A stretch of 64,000 nucleotides of DNA from Streptomyces sp. NRRL S-646 (GCF_000720765.1 NZ_JODC01000026.1:1-64000), one strand, 5' to 3'. Shown: positions 46,687-55,437, counted from the first letter of the stretch. Numbers and translations: made by a program. Notes: generated by a model not told the origin, from the sequence alone.

Positions 46687-47315
46687 GTGCTCCACCTCTC
46701 TTGGGCGAGACGTGCGTCGAGGGGGCGGTTGAAGACGGGGGTGCCGGGCTGCTGCCGGCGTCCTCCCCCGGCGAGGGAACCCGTCGGCAGGGGTGCGAAG
46801 CCGAGTTCGTCGAGGAGTTCGGTGACGAGCCGGTTGGCCTCGGGATCGTCGCCCGCGACGAACAGGGCGGTCCGCTCCGCGCGGGGTGCGCCCGGCCGGG
46901 CGAGGTCGAGCAGGTACTTGTAGTTGAGGGTGTTGACCGCCTTGACCACGCGTGCGCCCGGGAGGTGGGCCGCGATCAGCTCGGACGACGTGGTCCGGTC
47001 CGACTCCAGGTCGGGGAAGGTGCCGTCCCTGCCGGGCGTGTAGTTGGTGGTGTCGACGACGACCTTCCCGGCGAGCGCGTCGGCGGGCAGGCTCTCGTAG
47101 GCGCCGAACGGAATGGCCACCACGACGAGCGGGTCGCCGAAGGCGATCGCGTCCTCCACGGTGGCCGCCCGCGCCCGCCCGCCGAGTTCCGCGACCAGCC
47201 CGGCGAGGGAGCCGGGCCCACGCCGGTTGGCGACGGCGATCTCGTGTCCGGCGGCGGTGAGCAGACGGGCGACGGTGCCGCCGATCTCTCCGCTGCCCAG
47301 GATGCCGATCCTCAT
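46683..47315 (-). CDS. NADP/F420-type oxidoreductase (F420:NADPH reductase-like)
   Basis: 210 residues. The Rossmann motif MRIGILGSGEIGGTVARLL is at the start and the NADP-phosphate-recognising VANRRGPGS follows near residue 28. VVVDTTNYTP and VKAVNTLNYKYLLD are typical of the NADPH-dependent F420 reductase family. It may supply or use reduced F420 or act on a pathway ketone. Its stop is coupled to the small barrel gene. Confidence 0.83.
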   Translation of the reverse strand: MRIGILGSGEIGGTVARLLTAAGHEIAVANRRGPGSLAGLVAELGGRARAATVEDAIAFGDPLVVVAIPFGAYESLPADALAGKVVVDTTNYTPGRDGTFPDLESDRTTSSELIAAHLPGARVVKAVNTLNYKYLLDLARPGAPRAERTALFVAGDDPEANRLVTELLDELGFAPLPTGSLAGGGRRQQPGTPVFNRPLDARLAQERWST

Positions 47316-47327
47316 GTGCGGGTCCTC

Positions 47328-47726
47328 TCAAGCGCCCGGGCGGTTGTACGCGTACGACTCGTTGGTGTCGGCCTCGTCGGGGACGAACTCGGTGACGATG
47401 TCCTTGGCAGCATGGATGTTGACCATGCGGGCCCGGCCGGGGCCCAGGTTGGCGAACTTGTGCGGCATTCCGGCCGGTACGACGCAGATGTCGTCCGGCG
47501 TGGCGTCGACGGTCTCGCCGCCGGCCTCCAGCCGTACCGTGCCCTCGACGATCACGAAGATCTCCTCGTAGGGGTGGGTGTGGCGCGGGGGCCCCGCGTC
47601 GGTCGCGACGTCGACGATGAACGCCGAGACGCTGAGACCGGGATGGTCGCTCGCGTTGAGGATGTGGGCGGCCACCTCGCCGTTGATCTGCACGGTGGGC
47701 AGGCTGTTCTTCGCGATGATCTGCAT
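47328..47726 (-). CDS. Cupin-domain protein
   Basis: 132 residues, one cupin barrel. Metal ligands are in PPRHTHPYEEIFVIVEGTVRL near residue 47 (two His, Glu) and VVPAGMPHKFANLG near residue 84 (third His). This suggests a metal-dependent dioxygenase, isomerase or sugar-type cupin. It lies in the middle of the cluster, 12 bp before the oxidoreductase gene. Confidence 0.82.
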   Translation of the reverse strand: MQIIAKNSLPTVQINGEVAAHILNASDHPGLSVSAFIVDVATDAGPPRHTHPYEEIFVIVEGTVRLEAGGETVDATPDDICVVPAGMPHKFANLGPGRARMVNIHAAKDIVTEFVPDEADTNESYAYNRPGA

Positions 47727-47745
47727 GGGTCGGTCCTCGGGGTCC

Positions 47746-48981
47746 TCAGGTGGGATCGGCGACGGGGTCGGCGACCGGGGACACCGCCCGGACGGGCTCG
47801 TCGGCGGCCGGACGCAGACGCGTCGCGGCCCAGGTCGCGGGCAGCGCCACGACCATGACGATCAGGGCGAGTACGAACACCGAGCCGACGCCGTGGGCCT
47901 CCACGGCCCAGCCGCCGGCGGCCGCTCCCCCGGCGATGCCCGCGTTGACGGCGGAGGCGCCGAGGGTGGCGGCGAGGTCGCCGCCGGGTCCGGCCAGGGT
48001 GATCACCCGGAGCTGGAAGGAGGGCACCAGGCCGAAGCCGACCAGCCCCCACACGGCGAGCGCGACGGCGGTCAGCGCCGGGTTGTCGCCGACGTAGTGC
48101 AGGGCGGTGAGGATGAGCGCGAGCGCGATATTGGCCACCACCAGCGTGGTGGCCGCCCCGCGGTCGGCGAACCGGCCGCCGCCGAATACGCCGACGGCGC
48201 TGGCGATGCCGTAGATCAGCAGGAAGGCGCTGACCGCGCCGCCGGAGATGCCGGTGACGTCCTCCAGGTAGGAGGCGAGGTAGGTGAAGGCGGCGAACTG
48301 GCCGCCGAGCAGCAGCAGTCCGACGCCCAGCTGGGCCAGCACCCTTGGTGCGAAGGCGTGTCGGGCCTGTGAGCCGAGCCCGGTGGGCCCGGTCAGGCCG
48401 ACCCTCGGGACGAAGGCGAGCGTGGCGACCAGGGCCAGCGCGCCGAGGGCGACGATGCCGACGAAGGTGGCCTGCCAGCCGATCGCGTTGCCGACCAGGG
48501 TGCCGAGCGGTACGCCGATGACGGTGGAGACGGCGATCCCGCCGAACACCATGGCCACGGCCCGGCCCTGCTGCCCGGCCGGGACCAGGTGCGCGGCGAG
48601 CGCCGAGGCGACGCCGATGAACAGGCCGTGGATGGCGCCGGTGATGACGCGCGCAACGATCAGCGCGCCGAAGCTGGTCGTGACCGCGGCGAGCAGGTTC
48701 CCGACGAGGAACACGGACAGCGCCGACCACAGCAGCAGATGGCGGCCGAGCCGGATGGTCACGGCCGTGAGCAGGGGGCCGCCGATGCAGATGCCGAGGG
48801 CGTAGGCAGTGACCAGCAGACCGGCCGTGCCGACCGAGACGCCGGTGTCCTTGGCGATGAGGTTCAGGATGCCGACGATGACGAGTTCCGCCGTGCCGAT
48901 GACGAACGCGCCCAGGGCGAGGGTCGCGAGGGCGAGCTGAGTGCGCCCCTGGTTTTTGTCCGTGTGCTCAGCCGTGTTCAC
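47746..48981 (-). CDS. MFS transporter, DHA1 (arabinose/drug efflux) type
   Basis: 411 residues with 12 predicted membrane helices and the antiporter-type motif GPLLTAVTIRLGRHLLLWSA near residue 70. It resembles DHA1 drug/sugar efflux pumps and probably exports the cluster product or a toxic intermediate. GTG 48981 lies 14 bp inside the EthD gene, so expression is coupled. Confidence 0.88.
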   Translation of the reverse strand: MNTAEHTDKNQGRTQLALATLALGAFVIGTAELVIVGILNLIAKDTGVSVGTAGLLVTAYALGICIGGPLLTAVTIRLGRHLLLWSALSVFLVGNLLAAVTTSFGALIVARVITGAIHGLFIGVASALAAHLVPAGQQGRAVAMVFGGIAVSTVIGVPLGTLVGNAIGWQATFVGIVALGALALVATLAFVPRVGLTGPTGLGSQARHAFAPRVLAQLGVGLLLLGGQFAAFTYLASYLEDVTGISGGAVSAFLLIYGIASAVGVFGGGRFADRGAATTLVVANIALALILTALHYVGDNPALTAVALAVWGLVGFGLVPSFQLRVITLAGPGGDLAATLGASAVNAGIAGGAAAGGWAVEAHGVGSVFVLALIVMVVALPATWAATRLRPAADEPVRAVSPVADPVADPT

Positions 48982-49675
48982 GTGCGCTGTCCTCCGAGCC
49001 GATGATCCAGTGCTCCTTGACCGCCATGTGGTGCAGATAGCGGGGCTGTACGAAAGTGACGAGGTCGTCCTTGGCCCTGGCGTACTCCTCGGAGGCCGCG
49101 GCCTTCTCCAGGTCTTCGAGGCTGTCGAAGGAGAGGAGGTAGGCGGCGTCGAGGAGGGCCTCGCCGATGGTGTAGGCGCCGTCGCGGGTGAAGCACTGGA
49201 GGTAGCGGCGCAGGCCCGGCACCTGGAGCATCAGCTCGGCGTGCTCGCCCAGGCTGCGCTCGCGGAACTGCTCGACGCTGGTGCCCTCGTTCCGCTTCAC
49301 CAGGGCGACGATCTTCACGCCGTCCTCGGGCGCCGGGTGGTCCCCGGCCCGCAGGACGTGGGCGTCGGTGTCGAGGACGACGGTGCGCCAGAAGGCGGCC
49401 CACTTGGGCTCGTCGAGCCGGGCACCCTCCAGGAACTCCGGTGTCTGCAGGGAGGCGAGCTGGTCCTCGTCGTTCTCCAGCCAGATCTCCGCGATGCCGC
49501 TCCACAGCGGGTCGTCAGGTTCCGGCCCGAAGGGGATGCGGGTGTCGATCAGGTACTTCTTGATCTGCGGGATCTTGCTCGCGTACTGCACCGCGTGGAC
49601 GTCGACCCAGTAGTCCTGGAACTCCTGCTCGGACATTCCGGGTTTGGGATGGGCGAAGATCAGCTGGTGGATCAT
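48968..49675 (-). CDS. Tandem EthD-type dimeric-barrel protein
   Basis: 235 residues that read as two ferredoxin-like EthD halves. Half 1 is MIHQLIFAHPKPGMSEQEFQ at residues 1-105 and half 2 is VKIVALVKRNEGTSVEQFRE at residues 120-225. EthD-like proteins serve as cyclases, monooxygenases or accessory factors. The internal duplication could form a barrel within one chain. Confidence 0.78.
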   Translation of the reverse strand: MIHQLIFAHPKPGMSEQEFQDYWVDVHAVQYASKIPQIKKYLIDTRIPFGPEPDDPLWSGIAEIWLENDEDQLASLQTPEFLEGARLDEPKWAAFWRTVVLDTDAHVLRAGDHPAPEDGVKIVALVKRNEGTSVEQFRERSLGEHAELMLQVPGLRRYLQCFTRDGAYTIGEALLDAAYLLSFDSLEDLEKAAASEEYARAKDDLVTFVQPRYLHHMAVKEHWIIGSEDSAREHG

Positions 49676-49708
49676 GACGGTCTCCAGGGGAGTCGGTCGG
49701 ACGGTCGG

Positions 49709-50017
49709 TCAGACCTTGTAGGCCTTCTTCACGTCCTCGGCGAAGCCGAGGTAGTCCCGCAGCGGCCAGACCTCCTCGAACTCGAGGTACTCGCGCATCG
49801 GCAGCCGGCCGAGCGCGGTCCGGTCCAGTTCCTCGGCGCTCGGGGACTCGATGATGCCGATCACCCGCTTCTGCGCGGCGACCTTCCACAGGCCGACGGC
49901 GAAGCCGGAGTCGAGGGTCTCCTGGGCGTGTTCGGCCTCTTCGCGCTCGATCTCCCAGAGCTCGTCCAGGGAGATCCGACCCTCGTGGTTCCAGCGCATC
50001 TGGACGTAGAACAACAT
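49709..50017 (-). CDS. Muconolactone-isomerase-like protein
   Basis: 102 residues matching the muconolactone delta-isomerase family pattern: MLFYVQMRWN at the start, GLWKVAAQKRVIGIIESPSA near residue 42 and LPMREYLEFEEVWPL near residue 72. In the beta-ketoadipate pathway this family shifts a lactone double bond. No other gene of that pathway is here, so another lactone or enone isomerisation is more likely. Confidence 0.75.
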   Translation of the reverse strand: MLFYVQMRWNHEGRISLDELWEIEREEAEHAQETLDSGFAVGLWKVAAQKRVIGIIESPSAEELDRTALGRLPMREYLEFEEVWPLRDYLGFAEDVKKAYKV

Positions 50018-50041
50018 GGGTGATCCTTAAGGGAGTTGGGG

Positions 50042-51076
50042 TCAGGCCGCCGCGAGTGCCGCGATCCGCCCGGTGATCGGGTCGTCGTCGCCGAAGACCT
50101 CGACGGCCAGGTCGAGCGGGGTCTTGCCGTCGTGGCCGACCAGGTCGGTGCGGGCGCCGGCGTCGAGCAGGACGGTCACGCAGTCGGCGTAGCCGTGCCA
50201 CAGGGCGTCGTGCAGCGGGGTGTAGCCGTTGGTGGCGCCCTGGAAGTCGAGGTCGATGCCCGGGTGGGCGACCAGGTCGGCGGTGATGTCGGCGTGGCCG
50301 TTGTAGACGGCCTTGTGCAGGGGTACGGCGCCGAAGCAGGGCTCGACCGCGTTGATGTCGGCGCCCGCCCCCAGCAGCAGCCGGACGATCTCGCCGTGGC
50401 CGTCGCGGGAGGCGACGAGCAGCGGGGTGTGGGCGTCGTTGAACCCGTTGAGCATGGGGGCGCGGGCGTCCACCTCGGCGCCGTCGGCGAGGAGTCGGCG
50501 TACCGCCTCGGTGTCTCCGGCGGCGGTGGCGGCCATCAGGGGCTGGGCCTCGACGGCGCCCGCGTCGGCCTCCCGGCGCTCCTTCAGGAGCTGCTCGGCG
50601 CGCAGCAGCTTGTCCTTGCCGAAGGTGTTGACGTTCAGCTCGTAGGCGAAGTGCTCTTCGAGCGAGAACCCGTAGTGGGTGTGGAGCTTGAGGCCGGCGC
50701 CCTGGTCGAGGAGGTACTCCACGAGGTCCGGGTACTTGTACCAGAGGGCGTCCATCAGCGGGGTGTGCCCGGTGGTGGGGGCCACGGCGTCCACGAAGGC
50801 GCCGGCCTCGACGAGTTGCCGGGTGACGTCCAGGCTGCCGCCCTGGCACGCCTTGTGCAGGGCGGTGGCGCCGGCCCTGGTGTCGGCGGTGTGGACGTCG
50901 GCGCCGGAGGCGATCAGCGTCTCAGTCGTCGCCGGGTCGGCCTGGCCCGCGGCGATCATCAGGACCGTGAGCCCGGAGGAGTGCTCGCGCGTGCTGGGGT
51001 CGGCGCCCGCGTCGAGCAGCCGCTGGACCTCTGCGGTGGCGCGGCCGCGCACGGCCGTGATGAGAGCGGTGCTCAT
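50042..51076 (-). CDS. Ankyrin-repeat protein
   Basis: 344 residues made almost entirely of ankyrin repeats, for example GLTVLMIAAGQADPATTETL, GATALHKACQGGSLDVTRQL, GHTPLMDALWYKYPDLVEYL, AHTPLLVASRDGHGEIVRLL and GYTPLHDALWHGYADCVTVL. It has no signal or membrane segment, so it is a cytoplasmic protein-binding scaffold. ATG 51076 overlaps the SnoaL-like gene stop (ATGA). Such a protein within a metabolic operon is unusual and may organise the enzymes. Confidence 0.88.
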   Translation of the reverse strand: MSTALITAVRGRATAEVQRLLDAGADPSTREHSSGLTVLMIAAGQADPATTETLIASGADVHTADTRAGATALHKACQGGSLDVTRQLVEAGAFVDAVAPTTGHTPLMDALWYKYPDLVEYLLDQGAGLKLHTHYGFSLEEHFAYELNVNTFGKDKLLRAEQLLKERREADAGAVEAQPLMAATAAGDTEAVRRLLADGAEVDARAPMLNGFNDAHTPLLVASRDGHGEIVRLLLGAGADINAVEPCFGAVPLHKAVYNGHADITADLVAHPGIDLDFQGATNGYTPLHDALWHGYADCVTVLLDAGARTDLVGHDGKTPLDLAVEVFGDDDPITGRIAALAAA

Positions 51077-51510
51077 GAGGTCACCGTCCCGCCCCGGATG
51101 GCCCGGATGATCTGCGAGGGGTCGGTGTGGGACTCCCAGCGGACGATGCGGCCGTCGCGGACGGTCAGCCAGTGCGTGAAGATGATCTCGAAGTCGATGC
51201 CGGTCTCCTTGACCCGGGAGATCTCGTGGATGATCCCGGCGGCCTTCTCGCCCTCGACGACGAGGTCGAGCAGTTCCTCGGAGATCACGTCGCACTGACC
51301 GGCGAACACCCCGACGCTGTCCGCCACTTCGGCGCTGCTGTGCAGGGTGCCGATCCACTTCATGTCGTCGTTGTAGCCGGGCACGGGGCGGTAGTTGATC
51401 CATTCGACGTCGTCGGCGAGGAGCCCGAGCGCGGTGCCGAAGTCGCCGCTCGTCAGGGCGGCGAACCACCGCTTGGCAACGTCCCGGGTCTGCTCGGTGA
51501 GGTCGCTCAT
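51073..51510 (-). CDS. SnoaL/NTF2-like protein (1)
   Basis: 145 residues of the cone-shaped NTF2/SnoaL fold (AKRWFAALTSGDFGTALGLL, VEGEKAAGIIHEISRVKETG, IVRWESHTDPSQI). Family members are ketosteroid-isomerase-like cyclases, isomerases or hydrolases. It is coupled to the ankyrin gene; its upstream neighbour is another member of the same superfamily. Confidence 0.82.
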   Translation of the reverse strand: MSDLTEQTRDVAKRWFAALTSGDFGTALGLLADDVEWINYRPVPGYNDDMKWIGTLHSSAEVADSVGVFAGQCDVISEELLDLVVEGEKAAGIIHEISRVKETGIDFEIIFTHWLTVRDGRIVRWESHTDPSQIIRAIRGGTVTS

Positions 51511-51548
51511 GTCGTCTCCTTGTGGCCGTTTCCACGGCCCAATGGCTG

Positions 51549-52001
51549 TCACTGGCTGTCCGGAGGGGTCATGATCTGCTGGTTGCCGTCCGCCCACACC
51601 GCCGTCATCACCACGCCGGCGATACGCCAGCCGGACGCGCTGCGGGTCAGGTCGAAGCGGTAGCGGCCGCCGAGCGTCCAGGTCGGGCCGCCCTGGGCGT
51701 TGGGCAGTAGATGGGTGGCCTGGAAGTGGGCGGTGAGGACCGCCTCGTCCCCGTACACCTCGGCGATCTGGTTGCCGATCATGTGCTGGGTGGCCTTCAG
51801 GTGGCCGAGCCCGGCCCGCCAGTCGGCGATGACCCGGTCGGGGGTGCTGACCACGGGTTCCCCGCCGAAGAGGCTCGTGTAGTCCAGGGTCACCTTCTCC
51901 GCGAGCAGGGCGGGCAGTGCCTCCCACTGGCGCAGGTCGACGTGCCACAGCATCCTGGTGCAGGTCTCGATCACGTCGATCCGGTCTTCGGCGGAAGTCA
52001 T
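51549..52001 (-). CDS. SnoaL/NTF2-like protein (2)
   Basis: 150 residues of the SnoaL-like 4 type (DRIDVIETCTRMLWHVDLRQ, TVEDLLKA-like HMIGNQIAEVYGDEAVLTAHF, GRYRFDLTRSASGWRIAGVV). It is the first gene of the main minus-strand operon. ATG 52001 with CGGAG is preferred over the longer frame from 52007. The upstream gap to 52286 holds inverted repeats such as GTCAG-N10-CTGAC (about 52142-52161), candidate sites for the LysR regulator. Confidence 0.78.
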   Translation of the reverse strand: MTSAEDRIDVIETCTRMLWHVDLRQWEALPALLAEKVTLDYTSLFGGEPVVSTPDRVIADWRAGLGHLKATQHMIGNQIAEVYGDEAVLTAHFQATHLLPNAQGGPTWTLGGRYRFDLTRSASGWRIAGVVMTAVWADGNQQIMTPPDSQ

Positions 52002-52285
52002 CGGCAACTCCGTGGGGGCGCGCCCGAGTCAGGCGGGCGTGCTGGACGATCGGTCCCGGCCGAAGCTAGTGACGGGGCCGGACACGAGGTCCCGGCGCCG
52101 GGTCCGCCCGGCACACTCTGCGAGCTCCGCCCGGGTACTACGTCAGTTCATTCGATCTGACCGCTCACTTGACGCAGTGTCATCCGTCGTGTGACGGAGT
52201 GCCGGAACCTGCGGCGTGGCACCGCGCGGGCGCGTGGCCGGGTGGGGACGGTGGGACGACCGGATCGACCCACGAGGAGGCACCG

Positions 52286-52354
52286 ATGGTGAACAACGCC
52301 AGAGCACGGCGGACCAGGTCAGGAGAGGACGACGGCTGGGGTCTGGTCGGCTAG
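52286..52354 (+). CDS. Short upstream ORF (22 codons) coupled to an F420-type oxidoreductase
   Basis: ATG 52286 has an excellent ribosome site (GAGGAGG, 5 bp) and encodes MVNNARARRTRSGEDDGWGL plus VG. The stop TAG lies 2 bp before the ATG of the oxidoreductase gene, which has no ribosome site of its own. Translation of the oxidoreductase probably depends on this ORF. Whether the peptide itself has a function is unknown. Confidence 0.5.
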   Translation: MVNNARARRTRSGEDDGWGLVG

Positions 52355-52356
52355 TC

Positions 52357-53232
52357 ATGCGTATCGGAGCTGTTTTCCCGCAGACGGAGATCGGCGCGGA
52401 CCCGGGCGCGGTGCGCGCCTGGGCCGAGGCCGTGGAGGAGCTGGGCTTCCGGCACGTGGTCGCCTTCGACCACGTACTCGGCGCAGGCACCGCCGGCCGC
52501 CCCGGCTGGTACGGCTACACCAGCGAAGACCTCTTCCACGAGGTCTTCGTGCTGTTCGGCTACCTGGCCGGGATCACCCGCACCCTGGAGCTCGCCACCG
52601 GGGTCCTGGTGCTGCCGCAGCGGCAGACCGCCCTGGTCGCCAAGCAGGCCACCGAGGTCGACGTGCTCAGCGGCGGCCGGCTGCGGCTGGGTGTCGGCAT
52701 CGGCTGGAACCGGGTCGAGTACGACGCCCTGGGCGCGACCTTCACCGACCGGGGGGCCCGCAGTGCCGAGCAGGTGGAGCTGCTGCGGGCGCTGTGGGCC
52801 GAGCCCACGGTCACCTTCGAGGGGCGGTGGCACCGGGTCGAGGACGCGGGGATCCTGCCGCGGCCGGTGCGGGGGCGTATCCCGGTGTGGTTCGGGGGGA
52901 ACGCGGAGGCCGTGCTGCGGCGGGCCGGCGCCCTCGGCGACGGCTGGCTCCCTCAGCGCGGGCCGGACGAGACGGCGCGTGCGATGGTGCACCGGGTTCG
53001 CTCCTACGCCGTCCAGGCGGGGCGCGACCCGGACGAGCTGGGCTTTGAGGCGCGCCTCAAGCTTGCCGAAGTGCCGGAGAGCAAGTGGGCGGAGTTTGTT
53101 GCCGGTTGGCGGGATCTGGGGGCGACGCATCTTTGTTTGAGCACGATGGGGTTGGGTTTGGCGACAGTTGATGACCACGTGCGTATGCTGCGCAGTGCGT
53201 TGCGGGATTTGGGGCCTGTCGCTAGTGAGTGA
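52357..53232 (+). CDS. LLM-class F420-dependent oxidoreductase
   Basis: 291-residue luciferase-like barrel, opening MRIGAVFPQTEIGADPGAVR. Typical family blocks are VDVLSGGRLRLGVGIGWNRV near residue 105 and IPVWFGGNAEAVLRRAGALG near residue 175. It is divergent from the SnoaL operon and may act in the same pathway, which also has an F420-reductase-like gene. It is translationally coupled to a 22-codon ORF. Confidence 0.87.
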   Translation: MRIGAVFPQTEIGADPGAVRAWAEAVEELGFRHVVAFDHVLGAGTAGRPGWYGYTSEDLFHEVFVLFGYLAGITRTLELATGVLVLPQRQTALVAKQATEVDVLSGGRLRLGVGIGWNRVEYDALGATFTDRGARSAEQVELLRALWAEPTVTFEGRWHRVEDAGILPRPVRGRIPVWFGGNAEAVLRRAGALGDGWLPQRGPDETARAMVHRVRSYAVQAGRDPDELGFEARLKLAEVPESKWAEFVAGWRDLGATHLCLSTMGLGLATVDDHVRMLRSALRDLGPVASE

Positions 53233-53238
53233 ATCTGC

Positions 53239-53276
53239 GGGGCGGTGGGGGCTTGTCGCGCAGTTCCCCGCGCCCC
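53239..53276. repeat. Dispersed intergenic repeat, copy 4
   Basis: GGGGCGGTGGGGGCTTGTCG, then CGCAGTTCCCCGCGCCCC. It shares GGTGGGGGCTTGTCGCGC with the copy at 13107. It lies between convergent genes and can fold into a hairpin, so it may serve as a terminator. Confidence 0.6.
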
Positions 53277-53285
53277 TAAAAACCC

Positions 53286-54182
53286 TCAGCGGCCATATTC
53301 CTCGGCCAGGAATCGGATCGATTGGTCGGTGAAGACCCGCATCTCACGCGTGAGGTTTTTGCCGCGTCGCCACGCCAGCTGTGTGAACACCTCGAACGGG
53401 ATGTTCCAGTCCAGCTTCACCAGCAATCCGGAATCCAGGGTGTCCTGAACACACGCCGTCGGCAGCAGGCTGATCCCGAGGCCCGCCGCAACCCCCCGCT
53501 TGATGGACTCGATCGTCCCGAACTCCAGGAACGGCAGGGCCTCGCCCGTGCCGTCGTTCAACTCGGCCTCGAACAGCTCCCGATAGGCGCAGCCGGCCTC
53601 CGCGGAGATGACCTGCGTCCGGCGCAGCTCCTCCGTCGTCACCTTCGGTACCTGCGTCAGCGGGTGGTCGGGCGCGGCCACCACCGTCAGCGGTTCGGAG
53701 CCGAGTACCTCGGTCTGGACCCCCGGGTGCTGCGTCTCGGCCTCCATCAGGAAGCCCATGTCGAACATCCCCTGCCGTAGCGCGTGGCAGGTCTCCGCGC
53801 ACAGGCTCGGGCGGAGCACTATGTGCAGGGCCGGGTAGCGGTGGTGGAAGAACTCCAGCAGCGGCGGCATCCTGTAGGACGTGATGCTCTCCATCGAGCC
53901 GATGGTGAGCACGCCGGAGGGGTCTCCGGAGCCGACCGTGGCGCCGCGGGCCTCGCCGGCCAGGGCCAGCATCTGCTCGGCGTAGGGCAGCAGCCGCTGG
54001 CCCGCCTCGGTGAGCTGGATGCGGCCGCCGAGGCGGTCGAAGAGGTCGACGCCCAGGGACATCTCGAGTCCCTTTATCTGGCTGGTGACGCTGGACTGCG
54101 CGTACTTCAGTTCCGTCGCCGCCTTCGAGAAACTGAGCAGCGTGGCCACCTTGTGGAACGCCGCCAGCTGCCTGATGTCCAT
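53286..54182 (-). CDS. LysR-family transcriptional regulator
   Basis: 298 residues. An N-terminal winged helix (MDIRQLAAFHKVATLLSFSK, AATELKYAQSSVTSQIKGLE) precedes a two-lobed effector domain (VLTIGSMESITSYRMPPLLE ... GVAAGLGISLLPTACV). LysR proteins bind as tetramers and respond to pathway metabolites. The position next to the 39.8-53.2 kb cluster suggests control of that cluster. ATG 54182 with GGAG is chosen over the longer frame from 54236. Confidence 0.88.
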   Translation of the reverse strand: MDIRQLAAFHKVATLLSFSKAATELKYAQSSVTSQIKGLEMSLGVDLFDRLGGRIQLTEAGQRLLPYAEQMLALAGEARGATVGSGDPSGVLTIGSMESITSYRMPPLLEFFHHRYPALHIVLRPSLCAETCHALRQGMFDMGFLMEAETQHPGVQTEVLGSEPLTVVAAPDHPLTQVPKVTTEELRRTQVISAEAGCAYRELFEAELNDGTGEALPFLEFGTIESIKRGVAAGLGISLLPTACVQDTLDSGLLVKLDWNIPFEVFTQLAWRRGKNLTREMRVFTDQSIRFLAEEYGR

Positions 54183-54265
54183 GGGTCTCTTCTCCAGGGG
54201 TAGACAACGGATGGATTTCCTACTCCAGGAAACCAAGGAGTGACGGTGAGCGCGATGTCCCGGCG

Positions 54266-54283
54266 ATGTCCCATTGGGGACAT
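54266..54283. terminator. Hairpin between the two regulator genes
   Basis: ATGTCCC and GGGACAT pair around ATTG, 10 bp past the stop of the minus-strand HTH regulator. It is a weak terminator or an operator near the LysR promoter. Confidence 0.4.
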
Positions 54284-54293
54284 GCGACGTCAG

Positions 54294-55325
54294 CTAGCGG
54301 CCAACATCCCCGTTTTCGTGGCTCTCGCGGCCGATTATCAGGCCTGCCTGGAATCGGCTGACCGCGCCCATTTCCTCCATGACGGCGGAGATGTGGCGGC
54401 GGCAGGTCCGGGTCGCCATGCCGAGCCTGCGCGCAATGACCTCGTCCTTCAGCCCGAGGGCCATGAGGCGGATGATGGAATGCCGTACTTCTTCCGCGAC
54501 TTGCGGATATTCGGCGGTCTGCTGGTCCACCTCGAAGGGGCGGCCGACCTGCCACACCGACTCGAAGGTGCGGGCCAGATAGCCCACCACCGTCGGTTCG
54601 GTGATGACGGCGGCGCCGGGCGGCTGCCGGCCGGTGCGCTCCTTGGGGATGAAGGCGATTCTGCGGTCGTAGATGATGAGCCGCTCGGAGAGTTCGTCGA
54701 CGGTGCGCACCTCGGCGCCGCGTCGGCTGATCTCCTGGACGTAGGTGCGGGTGGCGAGGCTGGTGCGGGCGGTGTGCTGGTAGAGGGTGCGTACGCGGAC
54801 GCCCCTGCGCAGCAGTTCCAGGGTGTGTTCCCGGTCGGCTTCGAGGAGTCCGGGCGGGCGGCCGCCGCCGGACTGCAGGCTCATGCGCTCCTGAGTGCAG
54901 CCGTAGCGGGCCCGGTCGATCTCGCGGCGCACCTCCTCGACGTCGTCGAGGACGGTGATGGGTACGTCGGCCGGTGAGCCGTTGGGCCGGGCGCGGTAGT
55001 CGGCGGCCAGGGAGCGCAACTCCTCGTGGATACGGCCGATTTCGCGTCGGCGCCGGCCGATCTCCACCTCCAGTGGCGTGACCAGCTCGGCCTCGGCGAC
55101 CTCGGGGTCGAGGGGGACGACGGGACGCCCGGGTGCGCTCGGGCTGAGCAGGTGCAGGTCCTGGAGCGACTTGCGTATCTCCTCGACCGTGGTGATGTCC
55201 GCACCGAGGGCGGTGGCAAGCTCCTGGTCGTCGAAGCGGCCCTTCTGCAGCGCCGTTTCGTAGGCCTTCACCGCGAGGTCGCCGAGAAGGGGAATCTCGT
55301 CCGTCAATTCATCACCCCCGCGCAC
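54294..55325 (-). CDS. LuxR-type regulator with N-terminal TrmB-like domain
   Basis: 343 residues. The N-terminal winged-helix-like part (GRFDDQELATALGADITTVE) is TrmB-like. A middle domain has RRGVRVRTLYQHTARTS and SERLIIYDRRIAFIP (phospholipase-D-like fold of this class). The C-terminal LuxR HTH is LMALGLKDEVIARRLGMATR with TCRRHISAVMEEMGAVSRFQ. This architecture is common among Streptomyces cluster-linked regulators. GTG 55325 is used; a TTG at 55307 with GGGGGTGA before it is possible. It probably controls the amino-acid cluster that follows on the same strand. Confidence 0.83.
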   Translation of the reverse strand: MRGGDELTDEIPLLGDLAVKAYETALQKGRFDDQELATALGADITTVEEIRKSLQDLHLLSPSAPGRPVVPLDPEVAEAELVTPLEVEIGRRRREIGRIHEELRSLAADYRARPNGSPADVPITVLDDVEEVRREIDRARYGCTQERMSLQSGGGRPPGLLEADREHTLELLRRGVRVRTLYQHTARTSLATRTYVQEISRRGAEVRTVDELSERLIIYDRRIAFIPKERTGRQPPGAAVITEPTVVGYLARTFESVWQVGRPFEVDQQTAEYPQVAEEVRHSIIRLMALGLKDEVIARRLGMATRTCRRHISAVMEEMGAVSRFQAGLIIGRESHENGDVGR

Positions 55326-55437
55326 GCCACGAAATCGCCGACCGCTGCTCCTTGCCGCTTCAGCCTAGGACTCCGCCGCCGACCCGAACTCCCGTGCGGC
55401 GAACGCCGGCTTGAGAGCGTTAGGTACGGAACCGCAT

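Noticed and set aside
49709..50017. A classical catechol/beta-ketoadipate pathway, suggested by the muconolactone-isomerase-like gene
   Set aside because: No catechol dioxygenase, muconate cycloisomerase or thiolase genes are present in the cluster.
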